Below, in pieces: positions 41,000 through 54,120 of a stretch of 64,000 nt of DNA. Position 1 is the stretch's first letter, and every line of letters starts with the position of its first letter. The position numbers and the translations under genes are program-made. Source of the stretch: Saururus chinensis (taxonomy: Eukaryota; Streptophyta; Magnoliopsida; Piperales; Saururaceae); NCBI GenBank assembly GCA_035235625.1, contig CP141146.1, positions 8,550,501-8,614,500 on the forward strand, given 5' to 3'. The notes beneath the pieces were generated by a model. The model was not told where the DNA came from and did not search any database. It saw nothing but the letters and a program-made list of their open reading frames with translations.

Positions 41000-42290
41000 T
41001 AGAAGAATGTGAACAATTACCTACATTGATATGTAGCAGGTGCATAAGTGTTATATTGGTCATTGACAACTGGACAAATGGGTTGTAAGGATATATGAAT
41101 TATATGTCTAATTTATTGGCTGATTTTTTTATCAAAATTATGTCAAGAAACCTTTTGTATTTAATGAGTCTTAGAATTTAATTTGAGATGTCATTGGTTG
41201 CTTACTGCCCCCCTCTCTAGTCCCTAGCGGCCCATCCTATGCTCATTGACCATGCCCCTAGGCACCGCCTCTCCTCCCAGATCTTGCCCCTCTCCAGGCT
41301 CTAGCCCCCCCATTCTCTAGCCTCGACCAGCCCCCCTTCCTCCCTCTTTTGGAATTTTTTTTTGCCAAAACCAGCTTAGCCTAGTTATTCAAGTCGATGG
41401 TTCAATTAGCCAGCCAGAGTGACCCTCCCAAGTTATACTCACCTTGAAACTTGGACAATTCGGCTCAAATTTTTAATTGGAACCGGTCGATCTAGGTTAA
41501 AATCAAGCCAATTTAAAATGCTACTCTAGATCACTTGCGGGATGCAGCTAGGGTTGGTCCTCAACCAAATAGTTGATGGTCAAGGCTTATCCATTATTAT
41601 ATGCTAACAATTTATTCATCAACATTTTGTCGGTGGAAGAAGCCTCTTATTCGGCAAACACGACCATTGTTTACTGAGCCTCTTAGGTAAGTAGATGAGG
41701 GATGAGGTAGTTGGAGAGAATGAGAGAGGAATAAACGACTACGACTAAGTAGGGCAACTAGGATATATATCTTTAAATCAAATAACTTAATATATAATAA
41801 TAATTTAGATTTATACATTCCATCTTTAGTACTATTACTAATGAACTTCCTTCTACATGCTTTAACATACATTTTGAACAACCAATAAGAGCTATTCATG
41901 TAAGACAAAAATATTTAGTAATTATTTTTAATAAAAATAAAAATATAATATTAATAAAATTATTTTTAAATTATTAAGAACTTCAGTAGTATTAGAAGCA
42001 ATACTTAAGAATAGTTATAAAAAAATATAACTTATATTTAAAATTAATGGGAACTAGATAAGCGACGGGTCGAGGTGTTTGTCCGTTACCATGTACAAAA
42101 ATAAAAAGACAAAAAACATTCAGCAAGACGCGGCCACGTAGGCCTCAGGCAGGGCACTGACGTCGCACGAAGGCATGTCCGCTACCAGCCCTAGCTGAGC
42201 CAAGCACGCATGCGGAGAACTTCCCACTTTCATTGACAGGAAAAGAGAAAAAGGGGCATTATGGGCACTCAAAATTGTTGTCGGGCCAAT
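41000..42290. other. Intergenic sequence upstream of the galactosyltransferase gene
   Basis: AT-rich with a C-rich patch near 41205-41340. I see no gene or transposon ends. The last 300 bases gain GC and carry GGCCC words that may belong to the downstream promoter. Confidence 0.5.
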
Positions 42291-42555
42291 CCATACACGG
42301 CGTTTTTCTTCCCAGAAACAGCCCACTTTTTCAAACTCTAGCTAGCCAGTAGCCATCACCCGGCCCGAGCGGCAGCAGCTCATCGGAAATCCGGTTCTCG
42401 AGCGGCCCAGAGATCGTCCTTTTTTCGAAAATGCCCGTGATGTAGATGTTGTTGCATTCACCTCCCGTGGCTGATGGTTTTTGCTATGTTTGAGCAGTGA
42501 GAGGTGAGAGATTGGAGAAGAGAGGAGGCTAGTGGAGTTGGGGGAGTGAGGAGCG

Positions 42556-42573
42556 ATGAGGTCGAGGTGCTGA
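42556..42573 (+). other. Possible five-codon upstream ORF
   Basis: ATG...TGA coding for five residues, 21 bases before the proposed start codon of the galactosyltransferase gene. It matters only if transcription starts upstream of it, which the sequence does not settle. Confidence 0.35.
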
Positions 42574-42594
42574 AATCCGCTGGTGGTTCTGTTC

Positions 42595-42710
42595 ATGGGG
42601 CTGATGCTGAACACTAAACATCAGAAGGGAGGTGGGTTTTCTACTGGATGGGTTTCGGTGTTCTGCATTTGCAGCTTCTGTTTCGGAGTTTTCGTCGTCA
42701 ACAGGTTTTG

Positions 42711-42747
<37 letters not shown>

Positions 42748-45700
42748 GTCCTGCAACAGTTAGTTTCTCTACTTTTATTTTTTGTTTTTGCAATGTTGCA
42801 AGAGATTAAAAGCGTACAGAAATTTTTTTGAACTTCCCTATTTTTTGTGTGCTAAATCCTTGTGGATTTTGCAGAATTAGAGCATCTGATGTTTGTTTGC
42901 CTGTTGTTGAGTCTACCAATCTGGGTTGCTACTTTGATAATATTTTGGGTTTAGTATTTGAGTCTGAGTAACTAGCACGAGAGCACCTCCTTTGAATATG
43001 GGTTCTGCTTCTGCTACAGGCTTTCGTCCTGTGAACACTCGCCTCTTTGTATTCCCTTTTTGTACCATAAAAAGATGCCCCATTTCTTCCTGAATGTATT
43101 ATGATTCGTTTCCATGTGGATTCCATTTATATTTTTATGGATTGCATGTTGTCAATGTAGATTATAATAATTTTTCTTGGACAGTCTGGCTTTGTAAAAG
43201 GTATAACTTGCCTGTAACGCCCTGCCGAATGGTATGATGGTATGTTCGTAATTTACTTTAATGTTACTTTGGAAATGGTTCCTTTTTCTTAACTGTACCT
43301 GTTTTTTTGTTTTTGTTTTCCCTTAAACTTGCAGAATTGACTGTGCAAAAGGAAGTCCCCTTTTAAAATACGTCTTGCACCGGCTATGGTTACTTCTTGA
43401 TGACTATGAAAAAAAAATTGTTGAATGAATGCCTGACAGTTTGACCTCAATTTTAACTGTCTAAAAATTTGGCTTTCTTTTTAAAGCTACTGATCTTAGA
43501 TTTTCGGGTCTTTGACTTTTTTTAGTATAGAAAATCTTCATGATATTGGAACTTGGGTATTCGGGAGTCCATAATCTTACTAATCATTGTACACATTGAA
43601 GTCCTTTCTCTCTCAGACTGCATATATATGTTTTCACCATTATCTTTTTATTGGCTGCATGAAGGAACATATGTGACGCTGAGTCCGTTTATTTCTAATT
43701 TGTGTAGGCTATGGAGTATACCTCAACCTGTTAAAATAAGTGAAGAAGTTTTGTCTTTAAGAAGATATCAAGAAAGAGTCAATGATCCAAAAGTTCATTG
43801 CCAAAAAAAGGTTAGGTTATATTTATATTAGTGACATAGTAACATTATTAAGTTTATTGTGTTTGTGCAGTCATCTTGTTCTCTTGTCTGTTTACAAAGA
43901 TTTTGGCATTGCACTCGCAAAGTTCTAATGAGTAGCTCATTTATTTCAGGAGGCGTCAGTCAGAGCAGGGGATATTCTTAGTCGTGTTTCACAAACACAT
44001 GAAGTGATTATGTAAACTTTAATCAATCTACATAGGAACTCATTTCTCACTTTCATATGTGGATCATGGCTGCATATTATGATCAAACACAAACTTTTCG
44101 ATAATTTCAGGTCTCTAGATAAAACAATCTCCAATCTTGAAATGCAGCTGGCCACTGCTAGAGCTGCGCAAGCAAGCAACTGGGATGCATCTCCGGCAGC
44201 TTCTAAAGTGGGAATTGATCAATTGAAACAACGGCAGAAAGTCTTCGTAGTGATGGGAATTATAACAGCATTTACTAGCAGAAAGAGAAGAGATTCAGTT
44301 CGAGAAACATGGATGCCTCAAGGTCTAATTATCAACGAATTACTGCTAATAAGTAACAGTTTTAAAGATACTGCATTTCTGATATGATTGTGCATACTAA
44401 CAGGAGAAAACTTAAAGAGGTTAGAAAAAGAAAAGGGTATTGCGATGCGATTTGTAATTGGCCACAGGTATGTAGGTTCCTTTAATCACGTATGTAGCAT
44501 AATCAAACTTCCAAGTCGTACCAAATTATTCAGGTTAAGATACACTTTGTCTTCACAGCTAATTAGACACAATCAATAATCGGTCTGCCATATACACTGC
44601 TGTTTAGGCTGGAGCATGAAGATACAATTCTGTCTTAAGTTTGGAACATACAATTTCATGAAAAGGCTGTGTTCTTGGTTGAATTATTTTGAACTGTGAT
44701 ATGCCTTTAGTATGCTTTTAATGACATATTTATATGGTTATGTATATATGCCTGAACTTCAACTTTCAAGCATGAAGAAGAGTGAAATGTTATGGTTACA
44801 AGAATGTGTTAAGTGTCTTTTCCTGGACTTACATTAATATTTCTTCTTAAAATTTCAGTGCTTCGCCTGGTGGTGTTCTAGATCGTGCTATTGATGCAGA
44901 AGAAGAGCAACATAAGGATTTCTTAAGATTGGTATGTCTTGAGAACTAATGTTTGTGATTTTGTTCTTCAGCTACATTTTAGTAGCAGTTATTTGTGCAT
45001 GGAAACTATTGAATAATATCATTATCAGGACCACATAGAAGGGTATCATGAGCTGTCTTCCAAAACTCAAATATACTTCTCAACAGCTGTTGCAAAGTGG
45101 GATGCCAACTTTTATGTCAAAGTGGATGATGACGTACATGTCAATCTTGGTCAGGGGAAGCACATCCTATCTGAGCTCTTGTCATGAACACATGCTTGAA
45201 TATTTTACTTCTGAGCTTAACAATAATTTTGACAGGCATGGTTGCTTCTATTTTGGCTCGCCATAAATCAAAGCCACGGGTTTATATTGGTTGCATGAAA
45301 TCAGGGCCTGTCTTGGCCCAAAAGTAAGATAACAACTTTTAGTGAAGTTCCTGTGAACATCGTGTCTTAATTTGTTGACAGAAATTAACAAGTTGCATTG
45401 ACAGAGGAGCAAAGTACCATGAGCCAGAATACTGGAAGTTTGGTGAGGAAGGGAACAAGTATTTTAGACATGCTACAGGCCAGCTTTATGCAATTTCCAA
45501 AGATTTGGCAACTTATATATCTGTCAATCGGTGAGCTGAGCTCCTATAGCTAACAAAGACACTCATTTGAATCCAAACTCCTTTTTTGATAATGTCGTTT
45601 GTTTTGCAGGCATTTACTTCACAGATATGCAAATGAGGATGTTTCTTTGGGTTCATGGTTTATTGGTCTTGATGTGGAGCATATTGATGAGAGAAATCTC

Positions 45701-46102
45701 TGCTGTGGTACACCTCTAGGTATTGCCATGCGGAGTCTTTTCTATACTATAGAAAATTGGCATCCTTTTTATCATATCAATTGATTTCTCATGTTATTGT
45801 CTGTTCCAATCAAGTCTTTCGTTTCTGGGGAGACTGCATCCCACTACGAAGGCAATTAAATGAATAAGGGGGTAGTTATAGCTGATTCTTTCAAGATAAG
45901 AGTATGGCAAGGTGTTGACATGTATTGAAGATAACAATTTAGCTTCTTTACAGATTGCGAGTGGAAGGCCCAAGCTGGAAACCCTTGTGCAGCATCCTTT
46001 GATTGGACCTGCAGTGGCATCTGCAAGTCTGTCGAGAGAATGGAGGAGGTACATCAACGCTGCGGGGAGGGTGATGGAGCTGTCTGGAGTGCAGCGTTTT
46101 GA
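42595..46102 (+). CDS. Probable beta-1,3-galactosyltransferase (GT31), 11 exons
   Basis: Exons 42595-42704, 43708-43810, 43950-44011, 44111-44322, 44404-44467, 44859-44931, 45029-45149, 45236-45323, 45405-45530, 45610-45719 and 45954-46102 join in phase to 405 codons plus TGA. It is a Golgi type II membrane enzyme of the plant B3GALT group, which transfers galactose from UDP-galactose to glycoprotein or arabinogalactan acceptors. Residues about 17-36 form one membrane anchor ([16 protein letters not shown]). The DUF4094 stem follows (to about 110). The catalytic domain (about 135-350) shows [14 protein letters not shown], the metal-binding VDDDVHVN near 240 and the ANEDVSLG motif near 329. 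The tail is the Cys-rich CEWKAQ...WTCSGICKS block of this subgroup. A second ATG at 42604 is an alternative start. Acceptor specificity cannot be read from sequence. Confidence 0.92.
42711..42748. repeat. (CT)n(CA)n microsatellite in intron 1 of the galactosyltransferase gene
   Basis: A CT run followed directly by a CA run, starting seven bases after the exon 1 donor. Its pyrimidine richness right after the splice site is unusual, but it does not alter the donor. Confidence 0.9.
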
Positions 46103-46830
46103 TGATAAGAATTTCTGAACACTGGCACTGCATGCTTTCAGCTACAATTTATGCTGTACCTTTTGGCATGATGTTAGTCCACGGCGGCAAACCATCTGCC
46201 CAGATTTCTTGTATATGATTTCACTGATGCAAATGTCTTACACTAATGGGTCAGCTGCTTCAAGCTCAAGTATATCAAACTGTGGTCATATAATACGGAT
46301 GTAGTGGCAGATGTTAGCAAAGAATTAGTGTAGAAAGCTCAGTACTCTTAAAACTATGAGTTCAAATTCGATTCTTTTCCAATGAAATTCAGATAATGCA
46401 TGAATTAGACGTAGCATCTGTTGCTTCCAATAAGTTTCGTAATTATAGAGCTATGGTTTCGAAGTGTATTGCAGCGCGGGTTGGGTTTTTCAACACTGGA
46501 CCTAACGTTGCCCTATTGGTTAGAAGATGGAGTACCCTTGGTTGGAATTGAAACTTAGGCAATCCACATATAAACCCAAGCCAAGGTTGGAGTAGAATTG
46601 GGTATAGGGTGAGCTAGCCCGACTCGCCCCAGTTGATATGCAATTTGCCCTTTAAACGATTTGTTTCATAGGGTAGGTTTTTTGCCCTTAATTTTTTCAA
46701 CTGCTTTCTATATGAACCCTCCTCTTAGTCCCTTCTTTTCAATATATCTTTCAGCTTGCAAGTTTTGCTTTTTTAAGGATCTTTTCTTCCTTGTTTGAAC
46801 CCACAATAAGATGCGGACAAAATAAGAGAA
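46103..46830. other. 3' flank of the galactosyltransferase gene
   Basis: Probable 3' UTR for the first few hundred bases, then unassigned sequence. No gene is seen. Confidence 0.5.
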
Positions 46831-46849
46831 CACACAAGATTTTAAGGTG

Positions 46850-47540
46850 GTCTTGCTTGCGCTAATCTCCACTTGTCACATATAAATTTGCTATTTAATT
46901 AAGAAAATAATACAAATGAGAAGATTACCCCTAAACAATATAGAGCACTCAAATCCTCTTAAGTCCTAAAAGCTGGGCTTTTACAAAGCTTGAACCATGG
47001 CCCCTAGGGTTCTAAGGGGCCTTAAATACCCCAAGGGATGTGCATGCTCCAATAAGGCTATTTGGGGAAGGAAATCCCGGAGTGGCCAATAAGGAAGAGT
47101 CTAAATTAGGTGAAGCAGTGTTTCTGTTACACGACCGACCAATCACCCACACGTGGTGATTGATTGCCATATGTCTCGGTGAACTGATTATGTTTTCGAA
47201 GCCTGGGGTGATTGATGAGTCTAGCCCATTGATCAATCGCCTACATAACCAACCACACCAACCAAACGATTGCATCTATGATCGATCGGTTACCTTCTAG
47301 AATTATCTTTCATATTTTTTGTAATCTCTTACTTGGAAGACTGGTCAGACTTTACATTCCTCCGAATAATCTCTCATTTGAAATCAATAATCTTCAACAC
47401 ATTCTCTTGCAAAAAATAGAGCAAACTTTGTGTAATAAACATAAGTCTTTAATCAATGAAGACCAATTAGAACTAAGCAATCACTCATCTTCTCCATGGT
47501 AACCACTTTGATCAACATGTTTGCAATGTTCACAATATGT
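46850..47540 (-). mobile_element. Ty1/copia remnant (end of RNase H plus 3' flank)
   Basis: At 47453-47540 the minus strand reads IANMLIKVVTMEKMSDCLVLIGLH, which resembles the conserved end of copia polyproteins (ADxLTK...EKF..C...GL). Further along, TGTGACAAGTGGAGATTAG near 46874 resembles the purine-rich tract before a copia 3' LTR. Everything else is too decayed to bound. Confidence 0.4.
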
Positions 47541-47584
47541 ATCTTGCCTTTATTTATGATGTTACTTTTATTGATGATGCAACT

Positions 47585-47623
47585 AAAAAGTTTGTTAGTA
47601 GTTATGTGACTAACAAACTTTTT
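47585..47623. repeat. Perfect 14-bp hairpin
   Basis: AAAAAGTTTGTTAG and CTAACAAACTTTTT separated by 11 bases. Just right of it two direct copies of a short AAATGTTGCAAATACT unit occur. Possibly the core of a tiny foldback element. Confidence 0.7.
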
Positions 47624-48289
47624 AAAGCTAAATGTTGCAAATACTAAGAGTATTTGTTGCGACGTGTACAACTAAATGTTGCAAATACTTAGAGTATTTG
47701 TAACATATTTAAATAAGCATTGCAATTACTATTGTATTAAATATTAATTTATATTTAATGTAGATAATTTAAATTATATAATATATCATATAATATATAA
47801 ATATATAATATATAATTATGAAAAAAATTAAAATTAATTTCTTTAAGTCTTGTTTCTATGAGATTGAGCTCATGTGCGTCAGCATGAGCCTTGGCTTTTT
47901 GTGGGCCCCGTATGTATGAGTTTGAGCTTTGAGCACCGTTAGATCGAGATTTGACGCTTGTGTGCTTAGTCTCACTCAAACCTATATGTCGCAAATAATT
48001 ATAAATTCTCTTATTATATTTTATTGAATATATTTTATGTAAATCAATGAATATATTATTTATTATATACATACAAGTTATATAATTATGTAAAAAAATT
48101 AAATTATTTATTCCCACTTGTGTGAGCCCGAGCTTTGAGAGCCAATGTCTGACAACACTAGGGGCATGCAACGTGCCTACCCCTTGAGTTATGTGCATTG
48201 TGGAATCAAAATCCTACGTCCCACGTAGTCTGGACTCATGCTGACACGCTTGACCCTATCTCAAACAAATGGGATTGAGATATTAATTT

Positions 48290-48760
48290 AATTTATTGTA
48301 AAGATATAACTTTTACCTTTGGAGTTATGATATCATCATCAAACATTTTCGTTGAAGCTTCAACTTTGATTTTAATCGAAGTAATTTACAATTGTTTGCA
48401 ACTCGTGCCCACATTTCTCATTCACTTTGCTACTAGTTAACCTTTGACATTCAACTTCCAATTATAATAATTGTGCCTCACTTGATGCACTTACTTGAAG
48501 TTGCATACGAAGTTCCACATGTTTTGAGTACCATCAGATCGAGATCTAACGACGGAAGGGGTAGGTAGATTGAAATTCTACAGTCCCATGAGATATGAAT
48601 GTCAAAGATTAACTCGTAGCCAAGTTAGTAAAAAAAATGTTGGCACAAGCTGCAGACAATTGTAAATTGCTTCTATTGAAATTGAAGTTGAAGCCTTCAA
48701 CAGAAATGTTTGATGATATCATAACTTGAAAGGTAAAAGTTGCATATTTGTAAAAAAAAT
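48290..48760. repeat. Long inverted repeat, arms about 150 bases
   Basis: The arm at about 48295-48440 (AACTTTTACCTTTGGAGTTATGATATCAT onward) matches the complement of about 48606-48750 over its whole length at roughly 80-85 percent by eye. The spacer is about 165 bases. Could be a foldback transposon or a hairpin RNA source. No protein is present. Confidence 0.8.
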
Positions 48761-51059
48761 AAATTATTATCTTTACTCTTGATTTGACGATTGTCAATGC
48801 CTAGGCTCACACATACAAGATTAAATAAATTAATTTTTTTTCACTTTCTAGATAATTGTAGCGACCCGAATTTTACATCAACTTAAAAGTTAAAATCTCA
48901 TAAAATTTGTAATAAAAAGGGGACCAATATAAACCATGTAGAGAAGAATAACTTTTAATTAATTGACTTAATTACAAAATGTACAAAATTTATAGAACAA
49001 GGTTTAACATGCCCTAACAAATCAAAGCAGCGCAAATGTACATAATTAATACATATAAAAAGAGCTTGACAAAGTAAATCCAAAGCGTAGATTTTCTAAG
49101 TTCTATGGGATATCTTCATTAATATCATCTCCTTTGTTCATACTTGCAATGTCTAGGGGTAAATGAGTATAATTATACTCAGTAAGTAGAATTAAATTAT
49201 ACTAACATGCTACAACATAAAATATAATAAAATATAGATAAAATATATATAATTAACATTCAAAAGTCGACTCAAAATATTCTTGTTGACTAAAAAGATT
49301 ATGGACATACTTCTTTTACAAAGAGTCGGATGAAACAATCTTTCACATAATCCAATAAAATCAGATAAATCATTCCTAACTAGAATATATTAAATCTGTC
49401 AAAATTGAATAAATCATCATTCATAGAATCTGATAAATAATTCGAACTCAGATAAATCATCATTTATAGAATGCCACTAATACCGAAGTGACATACAACT
49501 ATGCTTGTGGGGCAACAAGATTAGAATGAAAGAGATCTTCCCACGATATCCCATTTCTTGGGCACATTGGGGTCGTAACTGAGATAACTTTTAGGCTTTA
49601 TACCAAATACCCTTCAAAATCGATAATAGTTTTTGGGCTTTATACCAAAATAACTACCCTTCATATATGGTCATTCTAAATAATTTGTAATGTAAATAAT
49701 AATAACATTTCAAAGTCTGTATCACAACGAAATCCCACTAAGAGGTGTACGAGATGCTGTTATTTTAGTATTCGCCCAACCCCTAATAATACCCTTTTTA
49801 GGATTAATCTTTTTTTAAAAGGCAAAAGAATTACAAAACTATACACGTAGTCCTAACACATTATTAGAAGTTAAAGTCGTCTACCATTCATTCTTGAATT
49901 TGATGGGAGAAACAACCAGTAGCCGGAGCCTCCTACTCTCGGGGAGTTTTCTTTTCGAGCTTGAAAGTGGCGGACAAAGTCTCCCCTTGTGCCAAAACAG
50001 ACTCCTCTTCTGGGCTTAAAGCAGCAAACATAACTTCCCCTTGCACTGGGACGATTTCTCCTTCAGCCTTATAAGCAGCGGACAAAGCCTCCTCTTACCC
50101 CAGATTGTTTCCACCTTCTTGAATGCTTAACTTAAAAAATAAACCCTTCCACAACGTAGAGTGATCTCAAATTAGATAAGATCGCACTTTGAATGGTTGA
50201 ATTCGAGCAAGAAACGACCCTAGAATTGGGGACAAATTTTTTGCAAACGGGTGGAAATGAAGAGAGAAGATGAGAAATGGTGTGAAGTAAAAACCATCCC
50301 CCACCCCTTTTATATAGGTTCAAAATTGTTGGATGTGTGCCATGTGGTGCATATCCAATGACTAACAAATGCGAGTCAACATGTCCTTGTGCTGGCCATG
50401 GTTTGCATAGCATGGTTGCGTACTGAGCAACCGTGCCACTGCTAGCTTGCAATAGCACAACTGATGCCAACAGTTAGCATCAACATTAGCAGTGATGATG
50501 CAAAAACTATTTTTTCTTTTTTCCCTACTTTTGTCATTTGAAGAATAAATTTAATTTTCAAATAGGCGTAACTCCTTACCCTGAACTCTGATTCTTGTGT
50601 TCTTAGTACCGTTATGCTCGTACCGACGAGCCCTTCAAAACAAGGCCATGCATGAGCATCTTATATCTCTAAATTAAAGTGGGGCCTTGTGTAACGACTC
50701 GTTTTTCGTTTACATCTAACCTAAAGGGTTAGGCTTAATTGGATAATTTTGGGATAAATTTTAGAGGTTTTCAATGGTTTAAACCTCTGTATTTGAGTGG
50801 TGCTCGAAGAAACGAGCATAACGATTCGAAGAATGGGCAAAACGGAGGTCGGGACCGGAAGTTATGATATTTGAGAAACGTGCATTATAGGTGGGACCCA
50901 CTTAGAAATAGTGTGTTTTGCTGTTTTAAGTGGGTTTGTATCGAAGGGCTCGACGATACGAGTCCAACGGTACCTAGAACGCGCGAATCCGAATCCGGAG
51001 TAGGGAGATACGCGCGTTTGTAATTTTAAGTATAAAAATAAAATAAAAAATGGAAAATG

Positions 51060-51270
51060 GGTGAGCCGGCGCGCGGCTGGCGCGCGCTGCAGCACGAGCC
51101 GACGCGGCGCGGCGCGACGTGCGCCCGCGTTACCGCGGGCGCCGCGGTTCCGCGCGCGAACGCGACCCACGTAACGCGCGAGCGCGAGCCGCGTGCGGTT
51201 TCGGCGGGCGCCGCTGCCGAAACAGCGGCGCCGCCGGATTTGGCGGCGCGGCGCCGCGGTTTCGGCGGCT
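51060..51270. other. CpG-rich block in the LTR promoter region
   Basis: About 200 bases made largely of GCGC, CGCG and CCG words in an otherwise AT-rich region, ending just before the TATA box. The retention of so many CpGs in a transposon suggests recent insertion or little methylation-driven decay. Confidence 0.8.
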
Positions 51271-51277
51271 CGGGGGT

Positions 51278-51286
51278 CTATATATA
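51278..51286 (+). promoter_or_regulatory. TATA box of the solo LTR
   Basis: CTATATATA just after the CpG-rich block, followed by a CCCC and pyrimidine-rich start region. Fits an LTR promoter 590 bases from the LTR start. Confidence 0.55.
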
Positions 51287-53344
51287 CCCCATTTCGTTCC
51301 TTCTCTGACCCAGAACTTCTCTACCCCCGTTTCTGACCGTTCTGAGGCCGATTAAGGCCGTTCAAGACCCGTTTCCTACTAAATCGAGTATGCTCTACGC
51401 AATGGAGCTGCCCGTTCTTCGAGTTGGAGACCGTATGATGAAGAAACGTCCCAAGACAAGAGGAGGTCATGTCCGTTATCTTCATACACCGATGAACTTC
51501 ATTTTCTCTGTTTATGGCCATCCCAACTCCGATTTAGTCAGTCCAAGAGGTGTTCTTGACTAAATCAAGTATGTTCTACGTGATGGAGAGGTCCGTTCTT
51601 TGATTCGGCAACCGTATAAGGAGGAAATGCCCCGAGACAAGGAGAGGCTCCACCCGTCATCCTCGAGCAACGAACAAGAAATATGGGCTCGGAGCAAGAC
51701 AGGATTTTGTCCGAAATTGCCAAGCTACATCAAGAGAAGTAATCTAGACTAGGGGAGGTTCTGTCCGCCACTCACGAGCACAGGAAACGAGAAGAGTCTC
51801 TGACAAGGAGAACATTTATACGTAGTCTTTCTGTACAAGACGAGGAACGTATGAAGGCTAGAGGAAGCTCCGTCTAATATCTTCGGATCTGAAGGGAAGG
51901 ATGCTCGTGTGAGCAACTCCGTATACCTCTACTATACGAGACATAAGGGCAGTAAGCAACTCTGTATCCCGCTACTATACCTATATGCTATATATCTATA
52001 TGTCATGCTAGGTGCCTATATGCCATGCTATGTGCCTATATATCATGCTATGTGCCTATATACTATGCTATGTGCCTAGATGCCATGATGTATACTTATA
52101 TGACGTGTGTGGTCTCGTTCTAGGGTAGAGCGAGACGTGAAATTTGTGTTCTCGGTCTCGGCTAGTGATAGAGCGAGCCGAGTGATGCGCTCAGTCTCGA
52201 TTCAGTAATGAAGCGAGATATGTGTATAAGATTTTAATCCCGCTCTGTGGTAGAGCGAGATGTACGATTCCGTTAATTTATTAACTTCCGCTTGACTCCG
52301 ATATATGATGAGTGTTTGTATACTCCAATTAAATTTTCGGAGATATGTATTTTATACGTATGATTTTGTGATGTTTGTAGTATGTAGTAGCCATTAGGCA
52401 GAACTACGTTCGGATCCGATCGTATTGGGATAATATCCAATACGTACGTAGGCAACCAACGGCAAGGCAACGTTGGCCCGATCCAAATCATTATAATAAT
52501 ATGTTTTATTTTGTTTTACACACGACGAACTATGAAGCTTCGTCGTGCGTACAACCTAAGTCTACGTACGAGGAAGCCTTAAAGCTCTGTAGTGCATAGA
52601 CGAACGTTGTACCTCTAGCACTCAGACGATGATTCCTGGCTCAAGGAAAGAAAAATTTCCTATTAGTGATTTTTGTGGGCCCGGCTCGGGTCGGGTCGTC
52701 ACACCTTGTCACGCCCCGGCACTGCCCGACCCGAGCCGAACCCTGTTCAGGGGCGGGTCAAGCGAGCGGGGGTGATGAGGGGAAAATTGAGATATGGTTT
52801 AGCAGAAGACTTAACCCTAATTACGGGCGATCTAACAGAATTATGGAGTATGCACACCACTTTGAGCAAGAGTAAACAAGTAGAAAAAAAAGAGAGTCAC
52901 TAAACTCAAAATAAACGACTAGTCTCAAACCCACATACTTAGTCAACCATAGCCAACTCTGGCTCTAAAATAGGTCTTAGACAACACAACTGTATAAAGT
53001 AACATAAATCCAACAGAGAACCATACACAAAGGTTCTAAACATAAAACATAAACAAAGGAAAATAAGTCACAAGAGTCTCCACGATCACATCCAAGTCGT
53101 CTCCGATCTTTCCTCAAAGAGGAGATCCTGTTCATCTGCGTGTCGCACTACGCAACCCCAAAACAAAACACAATAAAGAGGGGCGAGTTTAAATAAGCTC
53201 AGCAATGGTTTTTAATATAACTATCAGAATCAGAAATACGATAGCATAACAATAAAATCATTCAAATCAAAGATTGACAAGATGTATCATTTTCTGATCA
53301 CACATACACATCACCTAAACCTACATCATAGTGTATAATTCACA

Positions 53345-53755
53345 TAGTGCCATTCACATCATATTAACCTGCATGAAATGTATCTCTAGCATTCATACCC
53401 AATCATGCATCACATCATATCAACCTACATGAAATGTATCTCTAGCATACATACCCAATCATGCATCACATCATATCAACCTGCATGAAATATATCTCTA
53501 ACATACATATCCAATTATGAATCACATCATATCAACCTGCATGAAATGTATCTCTGACATACATATCCAACTATGCATCACATCATATCAAGCTGCATGA
53601 AATGTATTGCTAATATACATATCCAATCATGCATCACATCATATCAAGCTGCATGAAATGTATCTCTAACATACATATCCAATCATGTGTCACATCATAT
53701 CAACCTGCATAAAATGTATCTCTAATATACATATCCAATCATGCATCAACATTCT
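53345..53755. repeat. 56-base minisatellite
   Basis: About seven copies of a unit containing CACATCATATCAACCTGCATG and GTATCTCTAGCATACAT, spaced 56 bases (for example starts at 53401 and 53457). Copies differ by a few substitutions. Confidence 0.95.
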
Positions 53756-53869
53756 CATTCATCATGCATGTATAAGTGTCACACACACACTAGTCCAACA
53801 TGCAAGTCCATACACATAGAGAATAAACCTGCTTTTTAAGGCCGGAGCCCTCAAGCAAACACTTATCAA

Positions 53870-54120
53870 ATAGACATGCTCCTCAAGGCCAAAGCCTTCG
53901 AGCAACTCCTGCTCCTCAAGTCCAATGCTTTCGAGCAACTCCTGCTCCTCAAGGCCAACGTCTTCGAGCAACTCCTGCTCCTCAAGGCCAACGTCTTCGA
54001 GCAACTCCTGCTCCTCAAGGCCAACGTCTTCGAGCAACTCCTGCTCCTCAAGGCCAACGCCTTCGAGCAACTCCTACTCCTCAAGGCTAACACCTTCGAG
54101 CAACTCTTGCCCATCAAGTC
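53870..54120. repeat. 33-base minisatellite open in several frames
   Basis: Seven to eight copies of a 33-base unit (GCAACTCCTGCTCCTCAAGG then CCAACGTCTTCGA; starts at 54001 and 54034). Because 33 is a multiple of three, open frames run through it on both strands and would encode 11-residue repeats such as EQLLLLKANVF. I treat these as by-products. Confidence 0.95.

Larger units (their letters stand above)
50690..52703 (+). mobile_element. Solo LTR with perfect CCTTG target duplication
   Basis: Begins TGTAACGACTCG and ends GGGTCGTCACA. CCTTG occurs at 50685-50689 and again at 52704-52708. No gag or pol is inside. It carries a very CpG-rich block (51060-51270), a TATA box at 51278 and a run of about 20-base CTATGTGCCTATAT units (51985-52080). 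Part of the upstream region (ACGAGCATAACGA, CAAAACGGAGGTCGGGA) matches the family B LTR at 31109. It is the youngest insertion of the nest. Confidence 0.85.

Noticed and set aside
53345-53755. Regularly spaced repeats that might be read as a CRISPR array
   Set aside because: The whole 56-base unit is repeated with no unique spacers, and the genome is that of a plant.
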